A stretch of 64,000 nucleotides of DNA. Origin: Neisseria sp. KEM232. Lineage in GTDB: Bacteria; Pseudomonadota; Gammaproteobacteria; Burkholderiales; Neisseriaceae. Numbering within the stretch: position 1 is the stretch's first letter; the number at the start of each line of letters is the position of its first letter. Below the pieces are notes generated by a model. It made no database searches and was not told the DNA's origin. It saw only the letters and a list, made by a program, of their open reading frames with translations. A program made the position numbers and the translations under genes. Shown piece after piece: positions 25,124 through 33,077 of this stretch. The stretch lies in contig NZ_CP022527.1 in assembly GCF_002237445.1 (NCBI RefSeq), positions 1,426,001 to 1,490,000 of the forward strand, given 5' to 3'.

Positions 25124-27835
25124 ATGATTCCCTTAGACCGCGTTCCCGCGAAAAACGACCCCCGCCTGCCCGTTTTGCTGCTGCAATTCACCTTTGTCTT
25201 CTGCGGCATCACCTTTTGGGGCTTCAACCGCAGCCCCGCGCAGGTCGGCCTGATTTTGGCCGTGTGCGTCGTGCTCGACTGCACGCTGCACTATCTGTTG
25301 CGCAAGAAAACGCTGCTTGTGCCCATCAGCGGCCTGATTACCGGCCTCGGCCTCTCCGTGCTCACCAATTTTTCGCACGGCCTGTGGCTCGCCCTCGTGC
25401 CGCCGTTTTTCGCCACCGCCTCGAAATACGTGTTCACCGTAAACGGGCGGCATGTTTACAACCCCGGCCTGTTCGGCGTGATTGCCGCGCTGGTGCTCAG
25501 CGACGGCATGATTACCCCCGCGCCCGCCTACCAGTGGGGCGGCGCGGGCATCACCGCCTTTTTCATCGCCACCGCCGCGCTGATGCTGTTTGCCCTCAAC
25601 ATCCGCCGCAGCGTTCTGATCGTGTCCTTCCTCGTGTTTTACGCCATGCAGCTCGGCCTGCGCGCCTGGCTGCTGCGCCACCACATCCCGCCGCAAACCC
25701 TGTTTATGGGCGCGTTTTCCTCGCCCGCCTTCTACCTCTTCACCTTCTTTATGATTACCGACCCGCCCACCTCCGCCGAATCGCGCAAAGGGCAGGTGTT
25801 CATGGCCTTTTTCATCGTTTTCGTCGATCTGCTTCTGCACAAATTCCAAAGTTTCTCGACGCTGTTTTACTCCGCCTTCCTGTATATGACTCTGCGCGGC
25901 CTGTGGCTGGCGTGGCAAAACCGCGCCCGCTACCGCCATCCCGCCCCCGTTCTCAAACAACAGGCCAAAGCCCTGTTGCTTACCGCCCTGATCGGCCTTA
26001 CCGGCTGGGGCGCCTACCGCGCCAACCACGCCTTTGCCGCCGACGACATCCGCTTCCGTTTCGCCGAAATTCCCGCCGCGCAAAGCGGCATAGGCGGCAA
26101 ACAGGGCGACATCTGGCAGCGCACCGACCCGCGCATGCAGCACGTTGCCAAATGGCTGCTCTCCGTCGGCGATGCCGCCGCCGTGGCCGATGTCGACAAC
26201 GACGGCCTGCCCGACATCTTCCTCACCCAGCCGCTCAAATCCGAGCAGGACCGCGCCCAACTGTTTTTAAACAAAGGCGGTTTCCGTTTCGAGCGTTTCG
26301 ACATCCCCGCTCTTGCGCCCCACCGAACCCACCCCGAGCAACACGGCCTGATCGCCGCCGCCACCTGGTTCGACATGGACAACGACGGCGACCAAGACCT
26401 GCTCTTGGGCACGGGCTTCGGCAAAGGCCGCCTACTGCGTAACGAACTCAAAGAAACAGGCCGTCTGAATTTCAGCGAAATCGGCCATGAAAGCGGCCTC
26501 GACCACTACCAAATCAGCGTCGCCACCAACGTTCTCGACCTCGACAACGACGGCAGACTCGACATCTTCGTCGGCAACGTCATGCAAACCCACCTGCCCG
26601 GCTACGGCCGCAGCGTCCCCTACAACATCTTCAAACTCCCCGAGCCTGAATACCCGGGCGACCGGCGCATGTTCAACGTCATGCACCGAAGCTGGCATAA
26701 CGCCAATAATGCCGACGAAAACCTCCTTTTCCGCAACCTCGGCGGCGGCCGCTTCGCGCGCATCCCGCAAGACCAAACCGGCTTTGCGGGCAAACGCTGG
26801 ACCATGGCCGCTGCCACGGGTGATCTCAACGGCGACGGCTACGCCGACCTCTATATCGCCAACGACTTCGGCCCCGACGAACTCTATCTCAACAAACAGG
26901 GACAAGGCTTCCAAGCCATTAAAGGCAGCTTCGCCGGCTCCGTCGGCCGCGACACCTACAAAGGCATGAACGCCAGCTTCGCCGACCTCGACGACAACGG
27001 CCGCCCCGACATCCACGTCTCCAACGTCCACGAAAAACTGCAGGCCGAAGGCAGCCTGTTGTGGATGAATTACAGCCAAAGCGGCCAAACCGACGCCGCC
27101 GCCTTCCGCGACGAAGCCGCCCGCCGCAACGCCCTGAACGAGCGCCGCTTCGGCTGGGGCGCGGCCTTCGGCGACCTCGACCGCGACGGCCGCCTCGACT
27201 TCATCCAGGCCAACGGCATGGCCGACGACGCCTACGACAAAAAAGAAGCCGTCTGCCCCGACTACTGGTATTGGAACGCGCAAATCGCCCTCACCAACCC
27301 CGACGTGCACGGCTACGCCGACCGCTGGGCCGACGTGCGCGGCCGCTGCGTCTTCGGCTTCGAGGCCAACCGCGTCTATATGAATAAAGGCGCCTACTTC
27401 GTCGACATGGCCGAACAGGCGGGCTGGACGAAAAAAGGCACCTCGCGCGGCATGATCCTCGCCGACTTCGACAACGACGGCGACCTCGACAGCCTCGTCA
27501 CACACATGACCGCCGCCCCGAGCCTCTACCGCAACGACAGCCAACCCGCCAACTGGATAGGGCTGCAACTCGTTGGCAACGGCACAAGCTGCAACCGCGA
27601 CGCCCAAGGCAGCACCCTCGTCCTCGCCGCCGAAAACAGCCCCACCGGCGCGGCGCAACACCGTGAGGTCTACGCCAACAACGGACTCGCCGCGCAAAAC
27701 GACCGCCGCATCCTCTTCGGCCTCGGCAGCCGCCCCGACAAAGAAGCCCGCATCACCGTCCGCTGGTGCGGCTACGGCAAAGAGCAGACCTACACCCTGA
27801 AAACCGGGCAGTACCACCGCATCGAACAGCAGTAA
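25124..27835 (+). CDS. RnfD/NqrB-like membrane domain fused to an FG-GAP/ASPIC-UnbV propeller
   Basis: A 903-residue two-part protein. Residues 1-300 are about ten membrane helices with RnfD/NqrB landmarks: SKYVFTVNGRHVYNPGLFGV (about 101-120) and TDPPTSAESRKG (212-223), at the position of the flavinylated SGAT-type loop; Thr216 or Ser217 could carry FMN. Residues about 330-790 hold at least seven FG-GAP/VCBS units (VADVDNDGLPDIF, DMDNDGDQDLL, DLDNDGRLDIF, DLNGDGYADLY, DLDDNGRPDIH, DLDRDGRLDFI, DFDNDGDLDSL) with calcium-type DxDxDG loops. The C-terminus is an ASPIC/UnbV domain (GLGSRPDKEARITVRW). UnbU and UnbV are separate proteins in enediyne gene clusters; here they are fused. Redox role inferred; no SD is obvious. 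Confidence 0.82.
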   Translation: MIPLDRVPAKNDPRLPVLLLQFTFVFCGITFWGFNRSPAQVGLILAVCVVLDCTLHYLLRKKTLLVPISGLITGLGLSVLTNFSHGLWLALVPPFFATASKYVFTVNGRHVYNPGLFGVIAALVLSDGMITPAPAYQWGGAGITAFFIATAALMLFALNIRRSVLIVSFLVFYAMQLGLRAWLLRHHIPPQTLFMGAFSSPAFYLFTFFMITDPPTSAESRKGQVFMAFFIVFVDLLLHKFQSFSTLFYSAFLYMTLRGLWLAWQNRARYRHPAPVLKQQAKALLLTALIGLTGWGAYRANHAFAADDIRFRFAEIPAAQSGIGGKQGDIWQRTDPRMQHVAKWLLSVGDAAAVADVDNDGLPDIFLTQPLKSEQDRAQLFLNKGGFRFERFDIPALAPHRTHPEQHGLIAAATWFDMDNDGDQDLLLGTGFGKGRLLRNELKETGRLNFSEIGHESGLDHYQISVATNVLDLDNDGRLDIFVGNVMQTHLPGYGRSVPYNIFKLPEPEYPGDRRMFNVMHRSWHNANNADENLLFRNLGGGRFARIPQDQTGFAGKRWTMAAATGDLNGDGYADLYIANDFGPDELYLNKQGQGFQAIKGSFAGSVGRDTYKGMNASFADLDDNGRPDIHVSNVHEKLQAEGSLLWMNYSQSGQTDAAAFRDEAARRNALNERRFGWGAAFGDLDRDGRLDFIQANGMADDAYDKKEAVCPDYWYWNAQIALTNPDVHGYADRWADVRGRCVFGFEANRVYMNKGAYFVDMAEQAGWTKKGTSRGMILADFDNDGDLDSLVTHMTAAPSLYRNDSQPANWIGLQLVGNGTSCNRDAQGSTLVLAAENSPTGAAQHREVYANNGLAAQNDRRILFGLGSRPDKEARITVRWCGYGKEQTYTLKTGQYHRIEQQ

Positions 27836-28153
27836 ACCCCTTTCAGACGGCCTTTGCGGTTACGCAGAGGCCGTCTGAAAGCAACAAGCCGCGTAAGTCG
27901 GGCATTGATGCCGTCTGAAACCGCCGATACCCCGCACACGCCGTTCCCTCTCCCGCTTGTGGGGGAGGGCTAGGGTGGGGGCTTATGCCGCTGCGGCAAT
28001 TTTTGCAGGACATCAGCGAAAAGCGGTTCTGCCAACCGCCACCCCCTCCCCAACCCTCCTCTGCGCAAGCGCAGGGGAGGGAGCAGATTGCAGTTTCCCC
28101 GAAGGCAGCCTGAAACCCAGCCCCCCAACCGCCCCCAACAGGAAACCCCAACC
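27836..28153. other. 318-bp repeat-rich gap
   Basis: Contains a DUS pair after the fusion gene (27843-27880), a third DUS, an inverted arm (27946-27982, CCCTCTCCCG...GGGTGGGGGC), one copy of a dispersed 100-bp repeat (27987-28083) and a kingDUS (28103-28114). No gene seen. Confidence 0.7.
27987..28083. repeat. Dispersed ~100-bp repeat, copy A
   Basis: Shares blocks with 61118-61217: GCCGCTGCGGC, CTTTTGCAGG-like, GCGGTTCT.CC.AACCGC, ACCCC-rich spacer and GCGCAGGGGAGGGAG. It is preceded by an inverted, diverged arm, so this copy can fold on itself. Confidence 0.7.
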
Positions 28154-29209
28154 ATGAACAGCAAAACATTCCTCCGCCACCTCGCCGCCTATCTCAAAAC
28201 CCACAGCCCCCACCCCGATGCCGTCTGGCAAAAAAACACCCTCCTGTTCCAACAAAACGGCGCAACCTACGGCGAAATCGCCTTCACCGACATGGGTTGG
28301 GAAAACAGCCTCAGCCTGTTCTGCTACGCCTACAACACCGAAATCGGCGGGCACATCGTCCAAACCCTGTCCCCCTATATGCGCCCCAACGAGCCCGACG
28401 AATTCAACCTTATCTTTCGGCAAGACGCCGTCAACTTCATCGCCCAACTGCCCGAAACGAAAGAGCAAGCCGAGCCGTATTGCGCCGACATCGCACGATA
28501 CATAAAAGAGCAATGCCTGCCCGTTATCCTCGCCGTGCACCAAGCCCCCGCCGACCTGCTCCGATGCCTCGTCGAGCATCCCGGGCAATTCCGCTTCAAA
28601 GCGCTCGTCGCCGACTTTATCGTCCGCCGCCACCAACTCGCCGCCGACCATCCCCTCGTGCAAAACCTGTTTGCCCGCCCGTTTCCCGAACACACCGCGC
28701 CCAACGCCCCGTTTTCCACCCTCGACTGCATCTTCAAAGAACGCCTCACGCAGCCTGAAAACCAACGCACCGCCCACCCCGTTTACGACCCCATGCCCGA
28801 TTTTGCCGACAGCACATACGGCAGCTACATGGACGACATCGCCGACCTCTCTGCCGTGTTCGACTGCCGCTGGATGTTCGTGCGCCTGAACTACGTTCCC
28901 GACGGATGCGAAGCACAGCGCGAATACTATCTGGAAGCGGGACAACGCGCCTTGCGCCAATACGAAGCCCTCTACCGCTTCTACGACGCGCACGGACTCT
29001 CCGCCAAACGCCTGAGCGGCGGCGACGGCAAAATCATCAAAGACCCCGTCTATCCCGCCGACCTCACCGCCGAAGGTCTGCGCTTCGCCCGCACCGCCCA
29101 CCACTGGCAGGACACCAAAGGCGCGGCGAAAAACCCGCCCGATGTGAAATATTTGGAAAGAAAGTTGAAAGAGATGCGGGCGCAGGAAGGGGGCGGAGAG
29201 GCCGTCTGA
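28154..29209 (+). CDS. Hypothetical protein (351 residues)
   Basis: Starts at ATG 28154 after AGGAAACCCCAACC. It is soluble, without signal peptide or membrane helices, and rich in Tyr, Asp and His. Notable stretches are FTDMGWENSLSLFCYAYNTE, EFNLIFRQDAVNFIAQLPET and the C-terminal KIIKDPVYPADLTAEGLRF. I recognise no family. The stop is supplied by a DUS (...GGEAV). A foreign-dialect uptake core GCAGCCTGAA lies inside the gene (28750) and an exact kingDUS just upstream (28103), which suggests import from another Neisseriaceae lineage. Confidence 0.65.
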   Translation: MNSKTFLRHLAAYLKTHSPHPDAVWQKNTLLFQQNGATYGEIAFTDMGWENSLSLFCYAYNTEIGGHIVQTLSPYMRPNEPDEFNLIFRQDAVNFIAQLPETKEQAEPYCADIARYIKEQCLPVILAVHQAPADLLRCLVEHPGQFRFKALVADFIVRRHQLAADHPLVQNLFARPFPEHTAPNAPFSTLDCIFKERLTQPENQRTAHPVYDPMPDFADSTYGSYMDDIADLSAVFDCRWMFVRLNYVPDGCEAQREYYLEAGQRALRQYEALYRFYDAHGLSAKRLSGGDGKIIKDPVYPADLTAEGLRFARTAHHWQDTKGAAKNPPDVKYLERKLKEMRAQEGGGEAV

Positions 29210-29351
29210 AAAGCCCGCAGGCCGTCTGAAAGTTCTGTTTGGGATGTTCAGACGGCCTCAAAGCAGACGCATTTTTCATCGCACGCAAAACCGAAGTTTT
29301 CAAAACCAAGCACATCCGCCACAACGGCAAAGGCCGTCTGAAAGCCCGAAA

Positions 29352-30107
29352 ATGTCCCTCACTCCCGAACAACTCCATCTCCCCTACCGCCAAACTGCCC
29401 TGCGTGCCCGACTCGACCGCGCGGGCGTTGTTTTCCAATTCGGCGTCTGGCAAGCCGAACCGCACGGCGACCCCGAAACCGTCCACGCCGCCGCGCTTCA
29501 TGCCCTGTTCGCGCACACCCTGCAAGAGTGGCACGATGCGCAGGCGGCGCGTGCCGGTGCGTTTGTGCGCGAACGTCTTGTCGCTGCCAAAAACGAAAAC
29601 GCGCGCGAAAAAATCCGTCGCGCCGTCGGACAAAACCCGTTTCCGCCGCTCACCTTCCATCCCGAAACCGCCCGCAGCGTGCCGCTCGATATCCGTTTCC
29701 TGCAAAGCACCGACAGCCTGCGCCCGCACCGCGACTATGCGCAAACCGTCCGTCCGCACAGCCGCGCCGCCGCCCAAAGCGAATTTGACCCGCAAAACTG
29801 GTTTGTCCGCCTTTACCGCGATTTCAACGAACCGCCCTACGGTTTGGGCGATTTGTCCGATACCGGCCGCCGCGCCCTGTGGACGGACTTCTGCACGCAA
29901 ACGGGGCTGCTGCCCGATCGGGGCGTAAGCGTGCGCGACTGGGTGCGGCACAACGGTTTCGACAGTAAAGGCAGGGCACAATCGGCCCGCCATCCGCTGA
30001 GCAGTTATTTCGACGACAGTTTGGAATGGTGGGGCATCTGGTGTCTTACCGTGCACAATCCCCGCCGCGGGAAAGTCGCCGCCGTTGTCGCCAGCGTAAC
30101 GGATTAA
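29352..30107 (+). CDS. Hypothetical protein (251 residues)
   Basis: ATG 29352 follows two DUS copies and starts MSLTPEQLHLPYRQTALRAR. It is a soluble basic protein. The C-terminal part (FVRLYRDFNEPPYGLGDLSD, then SSYFDDSLEWWGIWCLTVHN) is aromatic-rich. No family recognised and no catalytic motif seen. It lies on the same strand 142 bp after the 351-residue gene but is separated from it by a DUS hairpin, so cotranscription is doubtful. Confidence 0.6.
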   Translation: MSLTPEQLHLPYRQTALRARLDRAGVVFQFGVWQAEPHGDPETVHAAALHALFAHTLQEWHDAQAARAGAFVRERLVAAKNENAREKIRRAVGQNPFPPLTFHPETARSVPLDIRFLQSTDSLRPHRDYAQTVRPHSRAAAQSEFDPQNWFVRLYRDFNEPPYGLGDLSDTGRRALWTDFCTQTGLLPDRGVSVRDWVRHNGFDSKGRAQSARHPLSSYFDDSLEWWGIWCLTVHNPRRGKVAAVVASVTD

Positions 30108-30380
30108 AACCGCTCCGCCCGCGCCGAAGCCGTGTTTTCAGACGGCCTTTGAGGCCGTCTGAAAACACTTATAGAGCGCGTAGGATGCCGCCCCGCGACG
30201 CACGCGGTTTATGCGGTATCGGCCGTTCACATTAAGGCCGTCTGAAATCCGTAGCAGGTGCTTTCAGACGGCCTTTGAGGCTGTCTGCGCAGCGTAAGGA
30301 AATGGCGAAGCGGAAAAACAAAGCAGCCTGAAAAGCCGGTTTGTCCGCTTTCAGGCTGCCTTGTTGTCTGCCAAACCCTA
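30108..30380. other. Gap with DUS palindromes and a kingDUS pair
   Basis: Holds a perfect DUS palindrome (30132-30168, likely terminator), a second DUS pair (30234-30275) and an inverted pair of the AG-kingDUS type (near-copy 30321-30332, exact AGGCAGCCTGAA on the minus strand at 30350-30361). No gene seen. Confidence 0.7.
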
Positions 30381-30540
30381 GGGCGTATTGACAATCAACA
30401 TTTTGGCGGCTTTTCCGTCCTAAAACGGCATCTGCCGCGTTGAAAATACTCGCCTATGGGCGGCATAGGCTCGCATTTTCGCCTTCATCTGCCGTTTTAT
30501 GCCGCAAAATCTGCTTCAAAAGTTGAATGTCAACACGCCC
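30381..30540. mobile_element. 160-bp palindromic MITE-like element
   Basis: Bounded by inverted ends GGGCGTATTGACAATCAAC and GTTGAATGTCAACACGCCC. The similarity between arms continues inward (AAAACGGCATCTGCCG against CATCTGCCGTTTTATGCCG) to a centre GCCTATGGGCGGCATAGGC, so the whole unit can form one hairpin. There is no coding capacity; it looks like a non-autonomous element moved by a transposase in trans. No clear target duplication was found by eye. Confidence 0.75.
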
Positions 30541-30548
30541 CAAGCCGC

Positions 30549-30977
30549 TTAAAGTCCGTCTGAAAACGAGTTCAGCAGCGGCACGTTCAGTTCGGCGAAA
30601 TCGCGCGTGTTGCGCGTTACCAGTGTCAAATCGTTGCGGATGGCAGTGGCGGCAATCAGCGCGTCGTTGTAGGGGCGTTGGTCGGAAACGTGCAGGCGGG
30701 CGCAGATGCGGGCGGTGTGGCGGTCGATGGGCAGGATGCGGCTGTCGAAGGTGGGGACGACGGTGTCGTTCAGCCAGCGTTGCAGCCGCGCAAACTGCGC
30801 TTCGCCGCCGCGGTGGCGCACGCGCAAAATGCCCTGTTCGATTTCCAGCAGGGTGATAACGCTCAGGTAGCAGTCGTCCAAACGGATTGAGTCAAACCAC
30901 GCCAAAAACTGCGGCGGCGTGTGGCTGCTTCGGATTTTGCGGATTTCGGACAACACGTTGGTATCCAGCAGATACAT
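30549..30977 (-). CDS. vapC: PIN-domain ribonuclease toxin (VapC/FitB-like)
   Basis: A 142-residue PIN protein, beginning MYLLDTNVLSEIRK (first catalytic Asp), with a conserved Glu in VITLLEIEQGILR and the later acids in PYNDALIAATAIRNDLTLVTRNTRDF. These toxins cleave RNA and are held inactive by the partner. The layout resembles FitB of N. gonorrhoeae. The start overlaps the antitoxin stop (ATGA). Its last codons (FSDGL) come from a degenerate DUS. The 160-bp element lies only 8 bp beyond the stop. Confidence 0.9.
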   Translation of the reverse strand: MYLLDTNVLSEIRKIRSSHTPPQFLAWFDSIRLDDCYLSVITLLEIEQGILRVRHRGGEAQFARLQRWLNDTVVPTFDSRILPIDRHTARICARLHVSDQRPYNDALIAATAIRNDLTLVTRNTRDFAELNVPLLNSFSDGL

Positions 30978-31231
30978 CAGAACAGTTCCTCACGGTCGGC
31001 AATCGGGCAGCGCGGAAACTCCACTTCGCCCACAAATTCCAAATCTTCCACGCTCATGCCGAGCCGCTCGGCATTGCTTTTCGGGTGTTTGTTCAAAGCA
31101 CGGTACGCCGCATAGTTCATCAGTACATAGGCGGGCTCGCCGCGGTCGGTGATGCACACGGGGGCGGTGTCGCTCATGTTTTTGGCTTTGGCGACGTTTT
31201 GGTTGAATTCGCGGCTGCTGATGGTCTGCAT
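30977..31231 (-). CDS. Phd/YefM-type antitoxin
   Basis: An 84-residue protein beginning MQTISSREFNQNVAKAKNMS, the typical Phd/YefM DNA-binding N-terminus, followed by APVCITDRGEPAYVLMNYAAY. The C-terminal half (EDLEFVGEVEFPR) would wrap the toxin. It should neutralise the PIN toxin translated by stop-start overlap and repress their shared promoter. The FitB partner in gonococcus, FitA, is instead a ribbon-helix-helix protein, so this is a different pairing. Confidence 0.88.
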   Translation of the reverse strand: MQTISSREFNQNVAKAKNMSDTAPVCITDRGEPAYVLMNYAAYRALNKHPKSNAERLGMSVEDLEFVGEVEFPRCPIADREELF

Positions 31232-31296
31232 AATGGTCTCCGTTTCAAATGTAGCAACGTGCGGATATTGTAGCAGGGCAAGGGGAAAACAGACAA

Positions 31297-31340
31297 AAAG
31301 GCCGTCTGAAAAAGTGCGAAGCACGTTTCAGACGGCCTTC
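31297..31340. terminator. Inverted DUS hairpin upstream of the TA operon
   Basis: Facing DUS copies, followed by a second back-to-back pair at 31345-31376 that lies at the 3' end of guaA. Likely guaA terminator. Confidence 0.55.
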
Positions 31341-31395
31341 TATCTTTTCAGACGGCCTCAGAGGCCGTCTGAAAAAGCAAAAGCGGGGCGCGGGT

Positions 31396-32961
31396 TTATT
31401 CCCACTCGATCGTGGCGGGCGGTTTGCCGCTCACGTCGTACACCACGCGGTTGATGCCTTTGACTTCGTTGATGATGCGGTTGGACACGCGGCCGAGCAG
31501 GGAGTAGGGCAGCTCGGCCCAGTGGGCGGTCATAAAGTCGCTGGTAATCACGGCGCGCAGGGCGACGACGTAATCGTAGGTGCGGCCGTCGCCCATCACG
31601 CCGACGGATTTTACCGGCAGGAATACGGCAAAGGCCTGGCTGGTGAGGTCGTACCATGAAGTGCCGTTTTCGTCGGTGGTGTTGCGCAGCTCTTGGATGA
31701 AGATGTCGTCGGCCTGGCGCAGGAGGTCGGCGTATTCTTTTTTCACTTCGCCGAGGATGCGCACGCCGAGGCCGGGGCCGGGGAAGGGGTGGCGGTACAC
31801 CATTTCGCGCGGCAGGCCGAGGGCGACGCCCAACTCGCGCACTTCGTCTTTAAACAGGTCGCGCAGCGGCTCGAGCAGTTTGAGTTTCATGTTTTCGGGC
31901 AGGCCGCCGACGTTGTGGTGCGACTTGATGGCGTGGGCCTTGTTGGTTTTCGCGCCCGCGCTTTCGATAACGTCGGGGTAAATTGTGCCTTGCGCCAGCC
32001 ATTTGGCGTTGGTGAGTTTTTTCTCTTCTGCGTCAAATACTTCAATGAATTCTGCGCCGATGATTTTGCGTTTTTGTTCGGGGTCGGTCACGCCGGCGAG
32101 TTTCGCCATAAACTGTTCGCTGGCGTCCACGTGAATCACGCGCACGCCCAAGTTGTCGGCAAACATTTTCATCACGTTTTCGGCTTCGTTCAGGCGCAGC
32201 AGGCCGTGATCGACAAACACGCAGGTGAGCTGGTCGCCGATGGCGCGGTGAATCAGCGCGGCGGCCACGGAAGAATCGACGCCGCCGGACAAGCCCAAAA
32301 TCACTTCGTCGCTGCCGACCTGCTCGCGGATTTTGGCCACGGCTTCGTCGATGTAGTTGGGCATCGTCCAGCTTGGTTTGGCTTCGCAAATGTCCAAAAC
32401 AAAGCGGTTGATGAGGGCGCGGCCTTGTTTGGTGTGGGTAACTTCGGGGTGGAACTGGATGCCGTAAAACTGCTTGGCGGCGTGTTCCATCATGGCGATG
32501 GGGCAGGAGGGGGTGTCGCCGATGATGCTGAAGCCTTCGGGCAGCTTGGAGACTTTGTCGCCGTGGCTCATCCATACGTCGAGGGTGTTGGGCTGGCCGT
32601 CTGAAATGCCGCGTGTGAGTTCGCTGTCGATGGTTTTGACTTGGGCGTAGCCGAATTCGCGCTGGTTGCCCGGCTCGACGTCGCCGCCAAGGTGGTAGGC
32701 CATAAACTGCATGCCGTAGCAGATGCCGAGCACGGGGATACCCAAATCGAAAATGCCGGTGTCGGCCTGATAGTCGGAGTTGTAAACCGAATTGGGACCA
32801 CCGGAGAGGATAATGCCTTTCGGATTGAAGGCTTTGATGGCGTCAAGCGGCATATCGTAGGGGTGCAGCTCGCAGTAAACATGGGCTTCGCGCACGCGGC
32901 GGGCGATAAGCTGGGTGACTTGCGAACCGAAGTCGAGAATAAGGATTTTGTCTTGGGTCAT
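31396..32961 (-). CDS. guaA: GMP synthase (glutamine-hydrolysing)
   Basis: GuaA aminates XMP to GMP using glutamine and ATP. The start at 32961 (MTQDKILILDFGSQVTQL) gives 521 residues; the ATG nine codons upstream is less likely. A class I glutamine amidotransferase domain (GICYGMQFMAY with the nucleophile Cys, HPEVTHTKQG) is followed by the ATP-pyrophosphatase PP-loop (GLSGGVDSSVAAALI, about residue 230) and the C-terminal dimerisation domain ending KPPATIEWE. Monocistronic between DUS hairpins; guaB is not nearby. Confidence 0.97.
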   Translation of the reverse strand: MTQDKILILDFGSQVTQLIARRVREAHVYCELHPYDMPLDAIKAFNPKGIILSGGPNSVYNSDYQADTGIFDLGIPVLGICYGMQFMAYHLGGDVEPGNQREFGYAQVKTIDSELTRGISDGQPNTLDVWMSHGDKVSKLPEGFSIIGDTPSCPIAMMEHAAKQFYGIQFHPEVTHTKQGRALINRFVLDICEAKPSWTMPNYIDEAVAKIREQVGSDEVILGLSGGVDSSVAAALIHRAIGDQLTCVFVDHGLLRLNEAENVMKMFADNLGVRVIHVDASEQFMAKLAGVTDPEQKRKIIGAEFIEVFDAEEKKLTNAKWLAQGTIYPDVIESAGAKTNKAHAIKSHHNVGGLPENMKLKLLEPLRDLFKDEVRELGVALGLPREMVYRHPFPGPGLGVRILGEVKKEYADLLRQADDIFIQELRNTTDENGTSWYDLTSQAFAVFLPVKSVGVMGDGRTYDYVVALRAVITSDFMTAHWAELPYSLLGRVSNRIINEVKGINRVVYDVSGKPPATIEWE

Positions 32962-33013
32962 GGCGGTTTCGAGTGGATTTTGGGTCAAAAAAACGGGGCG
33001 GATTTTAACATAA

Positions 33014-33052
33014 AAGGCCGTCTGAAAGCCTGACGCAGGTTTTCAGACGGCC
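33014..33052. terminator. Inverted DUS hairpin between the CoA-transferase gene and guaA
   Basis: DUS pair with a 14-nt loop, at the 3' end of the CoA-transferase gene. Confidence 0.6.
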
Positions 33053-33077
33053 TCCGATGCCCGATGGGGCAGGGCGC

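Noticed and set aside
26432..27817. A 461-codon minus-strand frame opposite the RnfD/UnbV fusion
   Set aside because: Biased Val/Glu/Ala composition mirrors the sense codons for DxDxDG repeats; no family motif.
30132..30168. The DUS palindrome as an attachment site
   Set aside because: It is one of many DUS inverted pairs at gene ends and is better explained as a terminator and uptake signal.
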